Below the pieces are notes generated by a model. That model was not told the origin of the DNA, did not search any database, and was given only the letters and a program-made list of their open reading frames with translations. Shown piece after piece: positions 62,901-64,000 of a stretch of DNA of 64,000 nt (position 1 is its first letter; every line of letters starts with the position of its first letter). The stretch lies in the NCBI GenBank assembly GCA_964463505.1, contig CAYXDC010000001.1, forward strand, positions 61,981 through 125,980, read 5' to 3'. The stretch is from JAJZSS01 sp964463505 (lineage in GTDB: Bacteria; Chloroflexota; Anaerolineae; Anaerolineales; UBA4823). The translations under genes were made by a program, and so were the position numbers.

Positions 62901-62989
62901 AAGCTTATTAAACGCATGACTTTTGACGGTCGGATAAAGATCGGCTTCGGTTGATTTGATTTTGGGGAAAGATTTGAGCGGTTAATCAT
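56885..62989 (-). CDS. Bacterial alpha-2-macroglobulin, thioester type lipoprotein
   Basis: A protein of about 2034 residues. The start at 62989 has GGGAG before it and gives a 40-residue signal peptide with lipobox LSAC; an alternative ATG is at 62917. After a Thr/Ser/Pro linker come several Ig-like and MG domains. The bait/MG region includes AYVYTERPIYRPGQPVYFKG, typical of MG2, and then LPDNLTTWRMDARAV. The thioester is YPYQCVEQTVSRF with Cys1550 and the Gln four residues later, followed by an alpha-alpha toroid (LYNWQNADGGWGWW) and the receptor-like domain. It probably traps proteases near the cell wall, complementing PBP1C. Confidence 0.9.
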   Translation of the reverse strand: MINRSNLSPKSNQPKPIFIRPSKVMRLISLLALATIVLSACRTGKPSATPTSAPVGPSSSATPAFEALDEGAPLPPMVLEVQPAGGREMPLDGAIEVKFDQSMDPGATASAWQVFGPKGDPVQGELAWSDARTLRFIPSGGWETGAVYRASLGLTALSAAGEPINEPLSFEFSTVGELQINQVFPANSAQDVAGDAVITVIFNRPVTALQIFEERGDLPQPLAITPETPGAGEWVSTSVYNFYPTKPLKGGEVYSVTIQAGLQDATGSSSLGEDYSWSFTTAAPSLGSYELGSGEVNPPFGKDNVLLDEFFRLYFRQPMDTSSTEAALSLTSMNGEPVALQTLWGEDAETLVITPTLRLALDTTYNLILADGARAEDGGALAAGLKYRFSTVPAPAVVSTQPADNSRQTNYSSYFSIKFASPMNIESLKTHIVVSPRPTEEIQWWFNEWDWTLGANFLQPSTQYTIRLLPGMLDIYGNELQSGLDLRFTTAAMPPEASLQMPYEPATFRANGPQEFYITYRNVESVRLQLFRLTPELFVQLESGIRSRWEYQPTITNLVWEAEQSSTARLNQRQLQSFEFEDEGGGALLPGFYFLALNAPGVYHTGPYVDTRLLIIGTDNLVFKSAADEILLWLTDLESGNPLSGIPLVVYDRSFSPIGRGTTGADGSVKISDLPLPSDAYEARFAMTDLDQAGEHLAFASSSWSSGISLYDYGIWGSYYAPANRPTAYVYTERPIYRPGQPVYFKGILRMDDDLDYSLPDASQVEIIIESFEDEVYRASLPLSEFGSFDGRWEIDGNAALGAYSLRVRFPGQASDTGDIGSVSFSVAEYRRPEFQVDVRAQSPAVLAGENMQFITQADYYSGGGVAGAQIDWTLASAPYTFSPGGELSNYSFQDYDEDRYFEPEFGAGYSDVIANGSGVTDEAGSFELAVPANLDAESGSRQFTYEASVTDLSANVVSGRTTVIAHRSSVYPGVRPGSYVGTAGKSASFEMVAVDWDANLLAGQAMQVEVVERRWYSVQEQDAQGRIRWTSSVEEILVAGPEELITSADGKAEFSFIPPNGGVYKARVTTIDAQGNPARSGAYMWVAGDEFIPWRQTNDRSFELVADRQLYNPGDTAEILIASPFQGPAYALVTVERGRIRSQEVILLESNSTLYPLRVTADMAPNIFVSVLVIKGVDENNPRPNYKMGIVELKVEPSAQELRVEVIPDKTNVEPRGKVIYTVRTSTLDGTPVSAEVSLGLSDLATLSLVASNTRPILDYFYSQRTLSVWTSVPLNNSIDDWNASITEDLAAAQEGFSGGKGGGGLLGVIDVREEFPDTAYWEAYLVTGENGEAQVTVTLPDNLTTWRMDARAVTKDTRVGQTTVDVVSSLPLLVRPQTPRFFVVGDQVLLGAAVHNNTSEDLQVDVSLQVQGLTLLAEAAQTVEIDAGRQAYVSWEALVEPYAADGSPIARVDLIFRAAGGGYSDTTRPSFGPLDNQGLPVYRYEAHETVGTSGQVLAGGTQVEAIYLPSTWQAGEPHTGSLTVRVAPSLAAGMTDGLNYLKSYPYQCVEQTVSRFLPNVVTTQALRAAGISDPELEANLEQQVNAALQSLYNWQNADGGWGWWNNQKSDPLTSAYVVLGLVEAKDAGYAVNQVNIDKGLSYLQRNIRQITRLEQPYLINRQAFLLYVLARAGQPDVSATVQMYDQRLELALYARAYLTHTMYWIDPADPRLETLLSDFNSAAITSATGTHWEEESEDNYNWNSDTRTTAIVLSALSEIDTRNPLNANAVRWLMAHRSNGHWSSTQETAWTILGLTRWMAASGELQADYRYAVALNSNQLGDGTATADNLRETAEFKVDINALLLGEANRLAIARDEGPGNLYYTAHMDVALPVEEVQALDQGIVVSRSYYSLDDPTMPVEEAQQGELLLARLTIVAPNTLHYLLVEDPWPAGLEGVDRSLNTSTQAISPYQFSGEDIARTGWGWWYFNHVEMRDEKLALSATELPPGTYVYTYLVRASTAGEFRTIPPTAQEFYFPEVYGRGDGSLFTVRP

Positions 62990-63301
62990 TGCAGGTCTCC
63001 CATATAGATCAGACCAGGCTAACCTGAGGCATGTTCTGGCGGATTCAGCTGGCGGCAAATAAAAGCCAGCCACATTCATACACATCAGACGCTACCAGCG
63101 ATTGATTCGTTCCGATGGGTCAATTCGAGTATAGCATAAAGGCTAGCGGATAAGTCGAGTGCCTCTGAATAATATTCAGGCTGATCTGCACACCTGGTTT
63201 CTCTGCATGGTTATCTACTTGAATGATTGAGAAACGGTTTGATAAAATGGATGACGTGATGGTTGAAATTTACTCGGGATGATGCTGGCAGGGAGTGCAA
63301 G
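62990..63301. other. Intergenic region between divergent genes
   Basis: About 312 bases with no gene. On the minus strand TATACT (63133-63128) is a candidate -10 for the macroglobulin gene, with a leader of about 130 bases. A small palindrome, CTGAATA-A-TATTCAG, lies at 63165-63179. On the plus strand GATAAAAT near 63240 could be the -10 of the hydrolase gene. The frame of the macroglobulin gene stays open to 63085 but without ribosome site. Confidence 0.45.
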
Positions 63302-63784
63302 ATGGGTCAAAACAATTTGATGTTTCTGCACGGATTAGAAGGCAATAGTCAGGGGATTAAAGCCAATCTACTGCGCGGGTTGTTCCCAGGAATCCTGATC
63401 CCCGATTTTGGCGGCGACCTGGAAATGCGCATGGCAGCCCTGGAAAAAATCCTGGGCACACAGCGGGGTTGGATCCTGATCGGCTCCAGTTTTGGCGGGC
63501 TGATGGCGGCCATTTTCGCCTGCCAGCACCCGGAGCAGGTACGGCGCCTGGTCTTACTGGCGCCAGCTCTGATCTGGCCTGATTTCGCCAGCCAGCCTCC
63601 CCCCCCAGTAGATATACCCACCCTGATCTATCACGGGCGGCAGGATCATCTTGTGCCAATCGACATGGTACAGAATCTGGCAAAACGGGTCTTCACCCGC
63701 CTGGAATTCCACGCTGTGGATGACGACCATGGCCTGTATAAAACTATTCACAAACTGGATTGGAAAGCAATCCTGGCCGAGTGA
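63302..63784 (+). CDS. Alpha/beta hydrolase family protein (YqiA-like short form)
   Basis: A 160-residue alpha/beta hydrolase. The N-terminus NNLMFLHGLEGNSQGIKANLL supplies the oxyanion-hole region (HG), the nucleophile elbow is LIGSSFGGLMAA, the Asp is in YHGRQDHLVPID and the His in VDDDHGLYKTI, so the catalytic triad is complete. The short length without a lid fits small esterases of the YqiA/UPF0227 kind. The ATG at 63302 is chosen because GGGAG precedes it; the frame is open 13 codons higher. The substrate is unknown. Confidence 0.8.
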   Translation: MGQNNLMFLHGLEGNSQGIKANLLRGLFPGILIPDFGGDLEMRMAALEKILGTQRGWILIGSSFGGLMAAIFACQHPEQVRRLVLLAPALIWPDFASQPPPPVDIPTLIYHGRQDHLVPIDMVQNLAKRVFTRLEFHAVDDDHGLYKTIHKLDWKAILAE

Positions 63785-63889
63785 ATCCCCTGATCCCTTA
63801 ATACAATTACGCTTTGGACAATACAACTGAGCTGGCCTGGGTTGAGACGAGCAAACAATCCACAACCCAGACCAGACACAAGGGGAGGC

Positions 63890-64000
63890 TTATTGAATAG
63901 CTGCCAGAATGTCCTGCAGCTTTTGACGAGCTTCTGCTGCCAGTGGTTTGGGCTGATGGTTTTCCAGGATATCCTTAACCTTTTGATTTAGCCTGTATCC
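63890..64000 (-). CDS. C-terminal end of a gene, possibly trimethylamine methyltransferase family
   Basis: The last 36 codons of a leftward gene, entering from the right edge and ending with TAA at 63892-63890. The visible part reads NQKVKDILENHQPKPLAAEA and then a short helix (RQKLQDILAAIQ). The ILxxHQPxPL pattern at the C-terminus is typical of MttB-like corrinoid methyltransferases, but the piece is too short to be sure. A hairpin with CTGGGTTG/CAACCCAG arms (63837-63844, 63863-63870) after the stop could be its terminator. Confidence 0.4.
   Translation of the reverse strand, partial: GYRLNQKVKDILENHQPKPLAAEARQKLQDILAAIQ

Noticed and set aside
1..64000. tRNA, rRNA, CRISPR, prophage, integrase, transposase or replication-origin signals
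   Set aside because: I looked in the intergenic gaps and found none; nearly all sequence is explained by ordinary protein genes.

Overview
The window looks like a chromosomal segment of a member of the Chloroflexota, most probably class Anaerolineae. This is inferred from gene content and cannot be proved from the sequence alone. Pointers are the SCO1664/DUF3090/MSMEG_4193 gene trio (known from Actinobacteria and Chloroflexi), a complete cytochrome c maturation operon whose CcmE has cysteine instead of histidine, an ECF sigma gene followed by an anti-sigma-like protein with a large outer domain, many lipoproteins with Thr/Pro-rich linkers, an ADP-forming acyl-CoA synthetase fused to an acetyltransferase, and moderately GC-rich codon use. 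I saw no rRNA, tRNA, CRISPR array, transposase, phage gene or replication origin. Coding density is high and almost every open stretch is ordinary chromosomal content.

Left part (1-7.7 kb): the end of an F420/flavin-type oxidoreductase gene, a DUF1475 membrane protein, a thiolase overlapping a NUDIX hydrolase, then a leftward gene string. In transcription order the string is an antitoxin, a PIN toxin, rarA, a histidine phosphatase, a DUF3090 protein, a PI3/4-kinase-like protein and homoserine dehydrogenase. A good promoter with an inverted repeat in its spacer lies before the antitoxin. 7.8-10.6 kb: ECF sigma factor, membrane-anchored anti-sigma candidate and a lipoprotein repeating its outer domain, with a perfect 38-bp palindrome between the last two. 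10.9-15.5 kb: a degenerate site-2-protease-like membrane protein, a cation efflux protein, a haem-binding protein, a small membrane protein, an AlkZ-like winged-helix protein and an SRPBCC protein.

Central part (15.8-42.7 kb) is mostly metabolism and housekeeping: acyl-CoA synthetase/GNAT fusion, aspartase, a Kef-type antiporter, a HAD hydrolase, a 2-hydroxyacid dehydrogenase, an XPB-N-terminal-like protein with a DUF429 protein, pyrroline-5-carboxylate dehydrogenase, a two-subunit CoA-transferase coupled to an LctP-type permease, galactokinase, two WD40 lipoproteins, an M29 aminopeptidase, MutS2, a lone Flp-type pilin of 48 residues, an MFS transporter and a two-subunit class I fumarase. Aspartase, fumarase, thiolase, the acyl-CoA synthetase and proline/glutamate oxidation suggest a heterotroph using amino and organic acids.

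Right part (42.8-64 kb): the leftward operon ccmE-ccmF-ccmH-ccmG-ccmI-like-dihaem cytochrome c-ccmA-ccmB-ccmC-ccmD-YHS protein, which implies c-type cytochrome respiration. Upstream, also leftward, are a NarL-type histidine kinase and response regulator. A class C penicillin-binding protein then faces a giant thioester-containing alpha-2-macroglobulin, their 3' ends overlapping by 17 bp. The window ends with an alpha/beta hydrolase and the last 36 codons of a leftward gene that resembles the end of a trimethylamine methyltransferase.
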